Source: Moringa oleifera
Taxonomy: Eukaryota; Streptophyta; Magnoliopsida; Brassicales; Moringaceae
DNA: 64,000 nt
Direction of reading: 5' to 3'
NCBI GenBank assembly: GCA_021397835.1
Contig: JAJFZO010000889.1
Span: 3,658,001 to 3,722,000, forward strand
Below, in pieces: positions 1 through 11,588 of this stretch. A model generated the notes under the pieces. That model searched no databases. It was not told where the DNA came from and saw only the letters and a program-made list of their open reading frames with translations. Positions within the stretch are counted from its first letter, which is position 1, and each line of letters opens with the position of its first letter. Both the position numbers and the translations under genes were made by a program.

Positions 1-1
1 A

Positions 2-691
2 AGCAGCAGCTGCAGGAGCCATTATTCTTCAAGCAGCACGGCTAGCTCCAGCAGCACGAACATTACGAGAAACAAGCCAAGAATCAGAAACCATTTCATT
101 ACAACCCACCCAAGTCCCAAGCCACAAATCAGAATTTCAAGTGCTCGACAAGGGAGTTTTAATTCCAGGAAACAGAAGTCATCAATGTGGGAATTTTTAC
201 GGCTTGGTTTAGTTCGTGCTCCAGAGATCGAACTGCAAGACCTTAAGGTTCGTAGCAGGAACAACAGTTCTGTAAACAGAGGGTCTGTGAGTCGTAACAG
301 CAGCTGCAGCAGTAGCAACAGCAGTTCCAGTGTGAAGAACACGACGAAGCCCAATTCCCCAAAGAATCAACAAGAATTCAGCACAGAGAAGAAGAAGAAA
401 CAGAGCTTCTTGGAGAAGAGAAGAATGTTGTTCACTGGATGCAAGTGCTCAGTTAATGTAGTCGAAACAGTTCCTTTAAACAACATTATCGTCATCAAAA
501 GCGTTAATGACGGAAGCAAGAAAAACAATGAAAGTAAATCAGTACGTGCCATGGAAGAAAAACTTCAAGAATTAAAGATACAGAAGAAATCCAAGGAAAA
601 GCAGCAAGGAAAGCAAGCTTTATCACGTCACCGAACATTTGAATGGTTAAAAGAGCTTTCACATGCAGGCTATGCTGATCATGAAGCTTAG
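2..691 (+). CDS. Uncharacterised Ser/Lys-rich plant protein, 5'-truncated by the window edge
   Basis: The reading frame is open from base 2 to a TAG ending at 691, so this is the last 229 residues of a longer protein whose start lies to the left. The N-terminal part seen here is a low-complexity Ser/Asn/Arg stretch encoded by CAGCAG-like repeats. It is followed by a better-conserved block (WEFLRLGLVRAPEIELQDLK), a second Ser/Asn-rich linker, a Lys-rich segment with a GCKCSV motif, and a compact C-terminal end (RHRTFEWLKELSHAG). I see no signal peptide, membrane helix or catalytic motif. Short conserved blocks between disordered linkers are typical of plant regulatory or adaptor proteins, but I do not recognise a named family and assign no function. 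The first in-frame Met seen is at 185, but the open frame upstream makes an internal Met more likely. Confidence 0.7.
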   Translation, partial: SSSCRSHYSSSSTASSSSTNITRNKPRIRNHFITTHPSPKPQIRISSARQGSFNSRKQKSSMWEFLRLGLVRAPEIELQDLKVRSRNNSSVNRGSVSRNSSCSSSNSSSSVKNTTKPNSPKNQQEFSTEKKKKQSFLEKRRMLFTGCKCSVNVVETVPLNNIIVIKSVNDGSKKNNESKSVRAMEEKLQELKIQKKSKEKQQGKQALSRHRTFEWLKELSHAGYADHEA

Positions 692-3600
692 CAAAAAGCC
701 CCGCATGCTTCTTTTCTCATTCTTTAATCATTATCTCTCCTCCCCCAACTCCGTTTTCTTTTTTTTTATATTTGATTTTCCAATTAGAAGGGGAGAGGCT
801 CTGTTATCTAGATTTCTCTGTTTCTCAGACATTTTGGGGTTGTTAACTACTGGTGAAGATAGTTTCTTTACAAGTTTGTTTATGTTTTTTGAAGCATAAA
901 TTAATGATTCAGAAGGGTAAACCCCGTGATGGGTGGAAATGATGAAGATGAAGAGAGGTGCTTCTCATGATTAAAGCATGAGGATTCTATGCTTTATGTG
1001 TTGGCTGCGAAAATGGCAATTCGTGACTGTCACTAAAGCACCCACGCCATCACACGAGAAGAGAGAGAGCCAGAGAGGAGAAAGTGGGAAAAGTTAGTTG
1101 ACAACATGCATAGGGTAAAAATAAAAATTAAAAAAAAAAAAGGAAAGAGAGACTAAGAGAAAAAGGCAGACGATTTGAAAGAGCGCATTGATGGCTCTTT
1201 AGCCTCTGTGTTACGTTTTGATTGATTTCATGATTTCAAAGGTGAAATGGTTTTTCTGTCTCATGTAGTGCTTTGTTAAGAGCTCGAAAAGTCGGATCAT
1301 CAATAATTAAGAAGCCAATGATTGTTCTTTATCCTCCTCGGAAGGAAGAATCCTAATCATTCCTTGCTTATACTGCTACTGTTTCTCCACTTTGTGGAGG
1401 CGTATCCTGCATGTCAGCCCTTTTTGAGCAAATTTGTTCTGGGCTTAGGGGTTCTTATCAATGGTGGGCTTCAAAAATTTTCTCTCTAAACGCCTTAAAA
1501 TGGCTGTTAATATCGTTTTGGGACTGCCCTAGAGAAGGACAGTAGGCCTTTCAAAATAAGGGTAGTACATTGGGCCATTTATGAATTGGACCTGCTTAAG
1601 CCTCCCAGCTTCTTTGTTCATCCTGGTTTTATCTTCTGTAAATTCGGGTTGCTTGCTTCCTTTTCCCTCTTGGATGCGCACCTTTTAAAAAACCAACTGA
1701 ATGTATGATAATTACTACGTAAAAAATTATTTATTTTTTTAATTTTTATATTAATATAGTAAAAATTATAAAATATGATTAAAGTAAACTAGTGAAGTTT
1801 AAAATTATTACAACAAAGTTTGTCAATGATTTTTTAAATAAATTTATTAATACGTAAAGAATCAATTTTTATCCATTAAAAAATAAAATAATTTCCAAAT
1901 AATATCAGATCTGATAATCCGATCATATATTATTCATGAACCGTTAACATTTATAATATAATATGGTATAATTGCAAGGGCGCTAATCAGATGCAACCAC
2001 CAAGATCTTTATCCAATGTGGGCTTATGTTAACAATTAACTGTCACGTATTTATGATCATATATGTAATCTGGGATATAATATAACCCATATTATCCGTT
2101 CATATAAGCTTACAACTATAGGCCAGCATATTAATTAATTTAATTTCTCATCACGTTCTCTTTTTATTTCTTTAATTCAAGAGGATTGCGAGATGGTTTG
2201 AGATTAGTCAACGATAAAAATGATCTTAAACCCATTTGAAAGCACAAATAATATGTCATTATTAGTTCTTAACTATGTTTATTTTTTTATTAATTTTATT
2301 TTTCATTAACAATTTAGAAAATATCAAAATGTGAAATGAGATCATATGGATTAATATATGTACAATAAATTAATTCATAATAATAATAATAATAATAGAC
2401 TTTAGGGTTTCAAATTAAAATAAATTAAAGTGCATCAAACACAAAATCAGACAAGACTTTAAGCTCAAACCGTCCCAATCCAACTATAAATTTCAACGTT
2501 GCTAAACTAGATGCCATGAATTTATAAGTACGTAGTTGCATAATTAGTTCCATATTGGTGCCGGCTTGCTCAACCTTGCTATGGTGGTTTGCCGAAAGCA
2601 CCCACATTAAAACAAAATAAAATATATGCGGTATGATAAGATGTCACTCTCCACTTTTCAATCTAAGTTTTCTTCCTTTTCAAAGAAATCAAAGATGAAG
2701 ACCTAACATCCAAACAGTGGGTGACTGGTTCTGCTGAATTCTACCTATTTGGCATTTAAAATTTTCTAACCCGGAAAATGAAACAAAATGCAAATTATTT
2801 AATTGCTAGATAGAGAGATTCGTTCACCAACTCAAATATCTCAAACTAGATAGCAAGAATATGCCAAGTGACAGACACTAGATTTTATGTCCATTACCTT
2901 ATGTTAAGTGCAGATATTATTATTTTTGTACATTGATTGACAGATTGATTTTTACGTATCATCATCAAACAATTCTATTTTATTAATTTAAATTAAATTA
3001 ATGTTTAAAATTAATAATTTTTTATAACTAATTTTGTTTTAATTTTTTTCATAAATATAAAAATATTTAAATATTATTATAAAAAATAAAAAAATACTTC
3101 TTAAATATATTTATCAAATTTTTTTATAAATTTATTAAAAAAATTAATGAAATAAAAAAAATTCAAGTTGAGGGATTGAATTTGCCTATGATCCAAAGCA
3201 AACCTGTTTAACGTGGAGACTGTTCTAGATGGCCAAGACTCATATATTGATTTCAACAGGGAAAAATCTTCATACCAGAGAAAAGAGCATGACCAAACAT
3301 CAATCCCTCCTAACTCAACACGCCTAACCTTATTGATACGCTAATTCAACTCTTATTTTCCCTTTCACCTTTCACAATACTCCAATTTTTCTCTAGTTAA
3401 ATTTCATTTCATATCGATTTTTTTAATTTTGTTTGAATTTTTTAAATTTTGTTTAAATTCAATCTGAATAATAAAAAGACTAAGAGTAACCAAAATTTTC
3501 AGACAACTAGTGATGGAAATTTGAATCTTGTAGCAGTGTGGTGCATGGATGGAGAAAAGATGAAGACAAGGAACCATAGAATTCGAGTTGGCTTAAAATG

Positions 3601-3971
3601 GAGAGACAAGAGAGCAGATGGGGCAAAAGTACCGAGTAAAGGTCAAGGAATTGGATTCTATCTGTCAGTTGGGTTTGGATAAGTTTTTTCTCGGTCCACA
3701 TCAACGCCACATTGTCTTATTACTAACCGTTTACTTTGAACTTTGAACCATTCGACCCATTTCCTACTTTTGAAACTCCCCACCATCCATGTAATCACCA
3801 CCTTCCTCCTAAATTTTCCAGGAAAATCACCCTGTGACGCCCCTTTCGTCCCCGTGGTAATAAAGATATAACCCAGGCGTTTCTTTATTTAGAGCTCGTC
3901 TTTGCACGAAAGCGCAACCCAATTGAACTGTATCGACAGAACTTATCAGACAAGTTCAAAGGAGAAAGAGA

Positions 3972-4012
<41 letters not shown>

Positions 4013-4016
4013 GAGG
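692..4016. other. Intergenic spacer between the first gene and the PP2C gene
   Basis: No gene-like frame is visible over these 3.3 kb; the short open frames lack domains and splice support. The first part should hold the 3'UTR of the upstream gene. The middle (about 1700-3170) is strongly AT-rich with short A/T runs and a small AAT microsatellite near 2381-2396. The last 400 bases should hold the PP2C promoter and leader. Confidence 0.6.
3971..4010 (+). repeat. (GA)n microsatellite in the PP2C 5' leader
   Basis: An almost pure GA/AG dinucleotide tract ends about 6 bases before the proposed ATG at 4017. GA/CT tracts are common in plant 5'UTRs and core promoters. The position fits either a leader or a site of GAGA-binding (BBR/BPC) factors; which one cannot be told from sequence. 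Confidence 0.85.
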
Positions 4017-6557
4017 ATGTTGGAGATGTGTACGAGGCCACTGGAGAAGTGCTTTGGAGGAGGGAGTGGAGATGGGTTACTATGGCACATGGACTTGAAG
4101 CCGCACGCTTCGGGGGATTATTCAATTGCGGTGGTGCAGGCCAATTCTTCCCTGGAGGATCAGGGACAGGTCTTCACTTCTCCTTCCGCCACCTACATCG
4201 GCGTCTATGACGGCCATGGCGGCCCCGAGGCTTCTCGCTTCATCACCCGACATTTGTTCCCTTTTCTTAATAGTAAGTACCGGTTTCGTCAGTTTCCAAC
4301 ACGTTTGTTTCCCTGGAAAAGTGCAGTAACAAGAAAAAGAAATTCGATAACATTTCGATTCTTTTATTTCTCATCTTTCTGATCATCTGAGACCCAAGAA
4401 CTCAAAACTGACCCTAAGTAAAGCTATGTTTATATCGACATGAGCATATTTCGCTTTCCCTAAACAATTTTGGGCAAAATTAGTGGTAACAGAAGATTTG
4501 TTTCAAAAAGATGTTTCTAAACTTTTGTGTATAAAATTAATTTTCAGAGTTCGCATCAGAGCAAGGAGGGTTATCAGCAGAGGTAATAAAAAAAGCATTC
4601 GATGCGACAGAAGAGGAGTTCTTACATTTGGTGAAGCGGTCATGGCTATCTCGGCCACAGATTGCTTCAGTTGGTTCATGCTGCCTTGTTGGGGCCATCG
4701 CCAATGACGTTCTATATGTGGCTAATCTAGGGGACTCCAGGGCGGTGCTTGGCCGCAGAGTATCTGAAAACAAGCCAAACGTTCCGGTGGTTGCAGAGCG
4801 GCTATCTACTGATCACAATGTCTGTGTTGAAGAGGTGAGGAAGGAGGTTAAGGCTCTTCATCCTGATGATTCACACATCGTGGTCTACAGCCGCGGAGTT
4901 TGGAGAATAAAGGGCATAATTCAGGTATCGAGTTTTCTTCCATTGTCATAAACTCCCAGAATTTGGTCCTGCAACTGTATGTTCAATTTGATTAAAGGTA
5001 GGGCTTATGTGATCAATTCTAGCTTCAGCCATGAAATCTCTGTCAGTGTCTGCAATTGGAATGGCAAGTTCCTAGGGTTCAAAAAGATCTGGGTTTTTAT
5101 TGCACATGGATAGGATTAATTTTGCCGTGTGGATTGGGCATTTTGAACTCAATTATCTTTGGGATCAGATACAGTCCTTTGTTTTGATGAAGCATGTGAT
5201 GTTCTTGTTGCTATGAACTCTATCATGGAAGGATCAGGCATCTGTTCTGTTATCTGATTGCTTTTTGGATAGATTCAGATTCTCGTTTTTCACATTTCAC
5301 ATCATCAGGCTTCTCCTTTAAGTAATGTCTTTACAGCCTTTTCAGGGTTGCCGAGGATCAATGGAGACATAGTAGTAGAGGTTAGCTTTTGGTTAATTAA
5401 GATTGAAAAGCTTGGTGATTGAATCTTTGTTATCTGGGCTTCTTTGAAACTATTAGGCATGAAAACTATGAGATTTATATTTGAAAGACTAGATTTTTGA
5501 CAATCTAATATAGTCCTTGTGCATTTTTACAAAAGTGCATAAAGAAACCTTGAAGCCCTTCTTTTGTCAAATCTAATCAGGTCATGTCTGTGTTTATTCT
5601 CCTTTTCTATATTGATATCCATCTGGAAGCCACACGAGCTTCCTTCATGCATATTTCTATGAAAAAGACTAATTATACATGAAGAGGAAGTGACAAGCAT
5701 AATTCTCAATGGGCATCTGTATTTTCACCATTTGATTCAGAGCTATACAATGTGAGCTTTTCTGGTCAAAATGAAAGCTTTCATTCATTGATCTGTAAAT
5801 GGTCATTATGATTTCTATCTCTAGGTGATTCCTGTTATCTGTTGAAGTTTATGGGCAATTTGTGTACTGAGTTTTTACCTAACAGTTGCCTGTTTATAGG
5901 TTTCAAGATCAATAGGGGATGTCTACCTGAAGAAACCTGAATTCAACCGAGATCCTCTTTTCCAGCAATTCGGATTACCTGTCCCTTTAAAAAGGCCAGT
6001 GATGACAGCAGAACCTTCCATATTGATCCGAAAGTTGAGCCCTCAGGACTTGTTCTTGATATTTGCATCAGACGGTCTTTGGGAGCAATTAACTGATGAA
6101 GCCGCTGTTGAAATTGTATTGAAGAGCCCGAGAACTGTAAGCCCCCTCCCCCCCTACCTTCTGCCCATGTTCTTTTAATGATTTGTTACTTCCCGGGCTT
6201 AACTGAGGACCTGCCTAACATCAACAACCCAACAATCTTCTGCCTGTGATGAAAGAACTAAGGAGAAATTTTCTTCTGCAGGGAATAGCGAAGAGATTGG
6301 TGAGAGCTGCGCTGGAGGAGGCTGCGAAGAAAAGAGAGATGAGATATGATGACATAAAGAGAATCGAGAGAGGAATAAGACGCCATTTCCATGATGATAT
6401 TACTGTGGTAGTGATATATCTTGATCATCAACTGGGTGCTTCAAATGGTAGAGTCAATGGTCACAGGAACCTTGTTGACTGCACCAGCGCCCCTGTAGAT
6501 ATATACTCCCTTAACGCTGACGATGAAGGAGATGAACCATTTCCTTGTCTTCCCTGA
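4017..6557 (+). CDS. Clade D type 2C protein phosphatase (PP2C.D / APD-like)
   Basis: Four exons: 4017-4272, 4548-4924, 5900-6136 and 6282-6557, encoding 381 residues, the usual length for plant clade D PP2Cs. The Mg/Mn-dependent Ser/Thr phosphatase core is complete: an ED pair at 47-48, DGHGG at 65-69, GSCCLVG and LGDSRAVLG in exon 2, a DGLWE motif near 269 and the terminal HDDITVVV near 327-334 carry the metal-binding acids. The clade-typical stretches [20 protein letters not shown] and [17 protein letters not shown] place it in clade D, whose members dephosphorylate plasma-membrane H+-ATPases and other targets and are inhibited by SAUR proteins. The N-terminus (MLE..., [21 protein letters not shown]) recalls Arabidopsis At5g02760 (SSPP/APD7), but that ortholog call is from memory. 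The first ATG is at 4017, with an in-frame ATG three codons later. The leader carries a GA microsatellite. Confidence 0.93.
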
Positions 6558-7339
6558 GCAAAACTAACAGCCCAGATTTTCTCTTCTCTATCTTATCATG
6601 GCCATCCATCAACATAAACATGACAGGTTTTGTGTAATTTATTGGGAGGAGCAGTTGTACATATATGAATGAGGGGTTGAAGCTGCTATATATATGACTT
6701 GTGTAGTTCCCTTTGTTCTGGGGAAGTCTCCTTGTAACTCTTAGGATTTTTATTTTTATTTTTTTCCTTTTCTTGTGGGTTATGTGAACAAGGAAGTAAT
6801 AGAAATATTTTATTAGTTTCTTCCATATAGGCACTCTTTGCCTGTTAGACATTGCCCAGTGTCTGATGGCCTAATTTCATCCAGGGCATATACAGGGTTT
6901 CACTTCATTCAGGAATCAGGAAATCAGACAGGCAACGGATGCATGTGTGATGTACCATGTGACCTGATTTTATTTTTTATTTTTTATTTTTTGGCCTTTG
7001 ACGACGGTGGGGGACAAAGAACTACTTGATAAATGCAACGTGAGCCGGTAATAACGGAATTGATAAGCTGATGTATAGATTATAATGTTACGCGTACAAC
7101 TTGGTGTTAATTTACAATTTTTATTTTAATTTAGCTTTCAGTTGCTCGCTTGACTCCTAAGTTCGAGGCCTTGTGATAAGCGCAAGGTGCTTTTGTTAGG
7201 AGGTTCACAGATTGCTAAACGCACCGTTTAATCCCCTTCCAATCAGTTTCCGCTGTATACTTAATGAGAGTTATTATTGTCACGTGCAATGGTGCGCTCT
7301 TTGATGCCTCCAGTGTAAAAAGCACTTAAACAAAAAATA

Positions 7340-7832
7340 AAATAAAATTTTTATAAAATTTTAATATTTTATTTATATTAATTATTAATTTTTTATATTT
7401 AGAAATAAAATATTTATTTATTAAATTAATTTAAATTTTATAAAAAAATAAAAATTAAAAGTATTCATATTAATTAACTTATATAATAAATTTTATTTTA
7501 AAATTTTTAACTGATATCAAAAATATTTAAATTATCATTACAAAAAATTTATAATAATTTTTAAGCAATTATATTATTTTAAAAATTTTTAATATTATAA
7601 ATTTTTAAAAATATATTTTTAGTACTCAAAAACTTATGAAACTTTTTACGATGGTTTTTCAAATTTTTTTATATTTTAAAAAATTTTAAGTTAAAATTTA
7701 TTGTTTTTTACTTGAATATTTTAAATTTTTTAATTTTTAATAATATTTGAATTAAATTAAATTAAATTTACCATTTTTAAATATAAAAAATTAATAAATA
7801 AAATATAATAAATAGTAAATTTCTATAAAGTC
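7340..7832. repeat. Large AT-rich foldback (MITE-like inverted repeat)
   Basis: The left half (from about 7340) and the reverse complement of the right half (back from about 7832) align along most of their length. The best block, TTATTAATTTTTTATATTT, is near 7380-7400 on the left and, inverted, near 7775-7800 on the right. Less AT-biased blocks also pair: ATCATTACAAAAAATTT near 7535 with the inverse of the bases near 7640-7660. Arms are roughly 240 bases each around a centre near 7590. No protein is encoded. Foldback MITEs have this form; base composition inflates apparent similarity, so limits are approximate. Confidence 0.55.
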
Positions 7833-9828
7833 TTTGAAAAAAACACACACACCCCCCTTTTAAGCCTTTTCCAATGATTCTTCTACTGTATAGGAATAGA
7901 TTGGCCACTATTTAATGCCTGTAGTTCCCTTCCATTGGAGGAAGAAGGCAGCATAATGGAATAGTCAAAGCGAGAAAGTCAAAATGATTTATTATAATTT
8001 TATAAAAAATTTATATATGTTATACTCATAATAATAATAATATTAGCCCAATTGTCAAAATTTGGAACTGACTTACCGAAGTAACACTGTTATAAAAAAG
8101 CTCAGATCAGCGAATCATCAAGCACTTTAGTTCGGATAGTCTTTCAGTCAATTTCCCCCCTCTGAACCGGCAACTCAACTCAGGTAATCTTCCGGCCGAA
8201 CTCTTTCCTCTAACTGATAAGTATCCCCAAGTATATCCCACAACTTTTAGGGATAAAACTCCATAACCAACGAGAGAAATCCTCCAATGGCACATCCATC
8301 AAAACCGTCTAAAATCCTGCAAAAATATATACCCATTTCTGCAATTCAAAATAAAAAATCTTACGTATGAAAAGAAAAGTATAAACAAATATCTTTTATA
8401 TTTTATTATTTTTTAAATTTAAACAACTGACATAAACGTAGAAAATATATATATATATATTTTTGGGGCAGACTACTCTCCTCCAATCATCAAATGGCGC
8501 AGGTTTTAATATCAATACATATTATCCGATTTTTAATTTTTTTATTTTTGATTATAACACAAGGCAGAAAGCTGTAGATTATGAAGAGGTCACTTTCGAT
8601 TAGATGAGAAGATATAGATAAGATCGATCGAGGCTTTATGTGGTTTGGGTGTCCTTTTGTCAGGGGAAGCATCGACAATTTTTGACCAAATCAATCACTA
8701 GTTCTCTGGTTTTTAATGTTCCTACGTGGCATTGCACTCGCCACGCCTCCAAACCAATCCAGCCCCCAGAAGCAAAAAGATCTCTCAGTCTTCGTCTGAT
8801 CGCCTTTATGCCCAATGCATCCTGCACACAATTCAAGTTCTCAAAGTTTGAAGTTTTATTCAACAATCTAATCGATTTGTTAAAAATCTTGCTGACCAAA
8901 AAGAAAATATATATGGTACTGATTGGATTGGGACAACTCCCATCAGGTATATTAACGTTTCAATAATAATTGAGAGTACTTGTGATATAAATGTTTTGAG
9001 TTGTGGATTTTTTTTTTTAAGTTTTAATTTTCTTTCATTTTAATGAGTTGTTTATAATATAATTATTCAATTTGCAAAAAATGAAAACTTCAGTGATCCA
9101 ATTGCGATAGGTATAATTTAGGTGTGCTGACGTCGGGATCCGCTCAATGTTAAATGACCAAAATAAAGGAGCCCTTCATTTTTTAAAATAAAAATATGGC
9201 ATTTAATTCAAAATTTATTTTTTATTTTTAAAATATAAAATTATTAATTATATTTTGATGTTTAAATTTCAAAAATAATTTATTTTAAGTCATAAAATAA
9301 TTAATTTATTAGAATTTTTGATATAGTTATATATGTAAAATTTTATTAATTTTAACTTTGAAAATTATTTTTGTAATAAAATATAAGTGTTGTTAATAAT
9401 ATTTTATAAGCAATTTATGTATTTCAAAAATTAGTTTATTTTCATAAAATTTAATATTTGAAGTAATTTTAGTTTTTTCATAATTTTTTTAAAAAACATC
9501 TGATTCATTTATTTTTTATAGTTTTCAAAAATTGAAGAAATATAAAATTAAGTTAAAATTTAAAATACATATACAAAGATAAAAGTATCATTATCATATT
9601 TCATGCAATTCATAATATTTAAAAATTAAAACAAAAAAATTCAAAATAAAATTGATCATTAATCACTTTTCTTGAGTTACTCTTTTTTTTTGCATCTCAT
9701 TATATTAATTAAATAATATTAAAAAACTTAATTTGAAAGTAAATCGCATTCTAAACTAATTAAATAATATTCATTAATTTTTAAATTTTTATTAATAAAT
9801 TTAAATAAAAATATATTTAATTCTATTC

Positions 9829-9990
9829 AAAAATAAAGTTTCACTTGAAAATAAATGTTCCACAAGTACTTAAAAATGAAATTTTACTTTTAAGTGACTC
9901 ATTTGAGAATGAAACTCACTTAAAAATATAATTTATTTAAAAATAAAATCTCAATTAAAAGTAAAAATTCACTTAAAATTAAAGTTCTAG
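9829..9990. repeat. Degenerate 17-18-bp tandem repeat
   Basis: About nine imperfect copies of a unit resembling AAAAATAAAATTTCACTT run head to tail; the CACTT/TACTT ends recur about every 17 to 23 bases. Copies have diverged, so this is an old minisatellite in AT-rich spacer DNA. Confidence 0.5.
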
Positions 9991-10264
9991 ACGATTCTAT
10001 GAATTACTTAATCTTGAAGACGTTTATAACTTTTTAATATTAATTTAAAATAATTATAACAAAAACGTCTTGACACCTGGATCATACTTTTTGAAAGCTT
10101 TAAAAGCTTTTTTTTTTTTTTGAATTCTTTGCACTGAATTATTTGATTGCAAAGAAGAAAAATTATTGACTTTAACGAGATAGTTTTAATGAGTTATAAT
10201 AACGTTTTAATACATTAAGAGAATAAAAAAATAATTAATTATAATAAAAATTATGTTTTATTTA

Positions 10265-10610
10265 TAATTTTAAATTAAAAATATTTAAAATTTATATTAA
10301 TTTTAATTTTAATTTATTTATATATTTTTATTTAATATTAACAATTTTACAAACACAAATTAATATCACTTTTATTTATATAATTACTCTAACACACGAT
10401 TATAGATTGTCAAATAAATAAAATATTTTTATTTATATTATATTTTTAAAAATAAGATTTTTAAAATATTATATTTATTTTAATAATATTTAATTATTAA
10501 GTTAATTATATAAATAAAAATATATTTATAAAACATGAATATAAATAACTGCTAATATTAATAATAATTAAAAAATAAATTTTAAATAATATAAATTTTA
10601 AAATACAGAT
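10265..10610. repeat. Second AT-rich imperfect inverted repeat
   Basis: The segment around 10339-10391 is matched by the reverse complement of 10503-10560, including an exact TAATTATATAAATAAAA block. The match continues outward on both sides through AATATTAA-type sequence. The whole could fold into a long hairpin. Composition is over 85% A+T, so part of the match may be chance. Confidence 0.4.
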
Positions 10611-11449
10611 ATCCTTGTGATAATTTTCTAAAAGAATAAAAATCTCTCCCTTATTTATTATGATTTTCTAAAGACATCGTTTTTTCTTTTAATAAAAAAA
10701 ATCAACTGATATGGAATAGACTTGTGTAATGCTTACCTCATTCGGAACGAAGCCGTTTAAGGGTTGTCAAGCAACTGACGTGAATGACATGTCCACTTGA
10801 ATTGGAGAGGCTGTCCAATCGAATTATGCTCCAACTCTTGGATGGGTAGCTTAGTCCCATTTGGTTGGTCTGGTTGACCTGACCAAACTCTCTGTGAAAC
10901 CAGTTGTGAAATCTGAAATTTTGGATTTTATGAAAATAATGATAATAATTCATTAAATGAGTGGAAGAAATTCAATATTTATATTAAAATGGTAAAGAAA
11001 AGAAAAACTTCTAAGGACATCAACAAGTGGCTGCAGACATTCTGTCCGCACTGCCTATGATGTTACATGCAACTTTTTTTACTGACTTAAAACAATGTTT
11101 ATTTACTATGTGAAATTTACATTCCTTTCTTTTATTTATTTTTTACCGTGGATTAAAATATTCAGAACTTTGATTAATTTTACTTTTTACTCCGTCCTTG
11201 TTCCGTATCCACATCGCAATCAAGAACTGAATGCCACATTAATGAAAATGTGGGCGCCTTAGGCCAAAATATCTATTCACTAAAAAATCAGGCTGTGGGT
11301 CATTTCCTTGATAGGAATACCCTGAATCTAAACAGTGCAGACCTCCTGCAGGATGTGAATACTTTCACTGGGGAGGTAAGAGTTTACTGTAACCGTCTCC
11401 ACTAGATCATAACCCAAAAATCTTATCATATAACGCTCTCACATAAGCA

Positions 11450-11455
11450 CACGTG
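11450..11455. promoter_or_regulatory. G-box (CACGTG) upstream of KAI2
   Basis: A perfect palindromic CACGTG followed by G lies about 134 bases before the KAI2 start codon. G-boxes bind bHLH (PIF) and bZIP (HY5, ABF) factors; functional use here is inferred from position only. Confidence 0.35.
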
Positions 11456-11588
11456 GTCCTCTTATGATCCCTCGTCAATAAAGGACAATAGAAAACCCGA
11501 AAAAGGAAGTTGCTCGCTTGCACACCCCAGGCGACCCGCCAAGGTATCACCCAGTAAGAAGCAGCAAGGAAGAGCAGAGGAGATAAGA

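Larger units (their letters stand above)
6558..11588. other. AT-rich intergenic region between PP2C and KAI2
   Basis: Five kilobases without a supportable gene. The first 250 bases should contain the PP2C 3'UTR. Two AT-rich imperfect inverted repeats (about 7340-7832 and 10265-10610) and a degenerate short tandem repeat (9829-9990) lie here and are listed separately. Non-AT-rich islands at about 8100-8330 and 8640-8900 contain only short open frames without recognisable domains. The last 200 bases are the probable KAI2 promoter. Confidence 0.6.

Noticed and set aside
7150..7200. tRNA-like GTTCGAGGC sequence
   Set aside because: No matching acceptor stem, anticodon arm or A-box lies at the right distance.
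8107..8295. 62-residue minus-strand frame in a less AT-rich island
   Set aside because: No recognisable domain and no splice context. It could be part of an old transposon, but nothing shows which.
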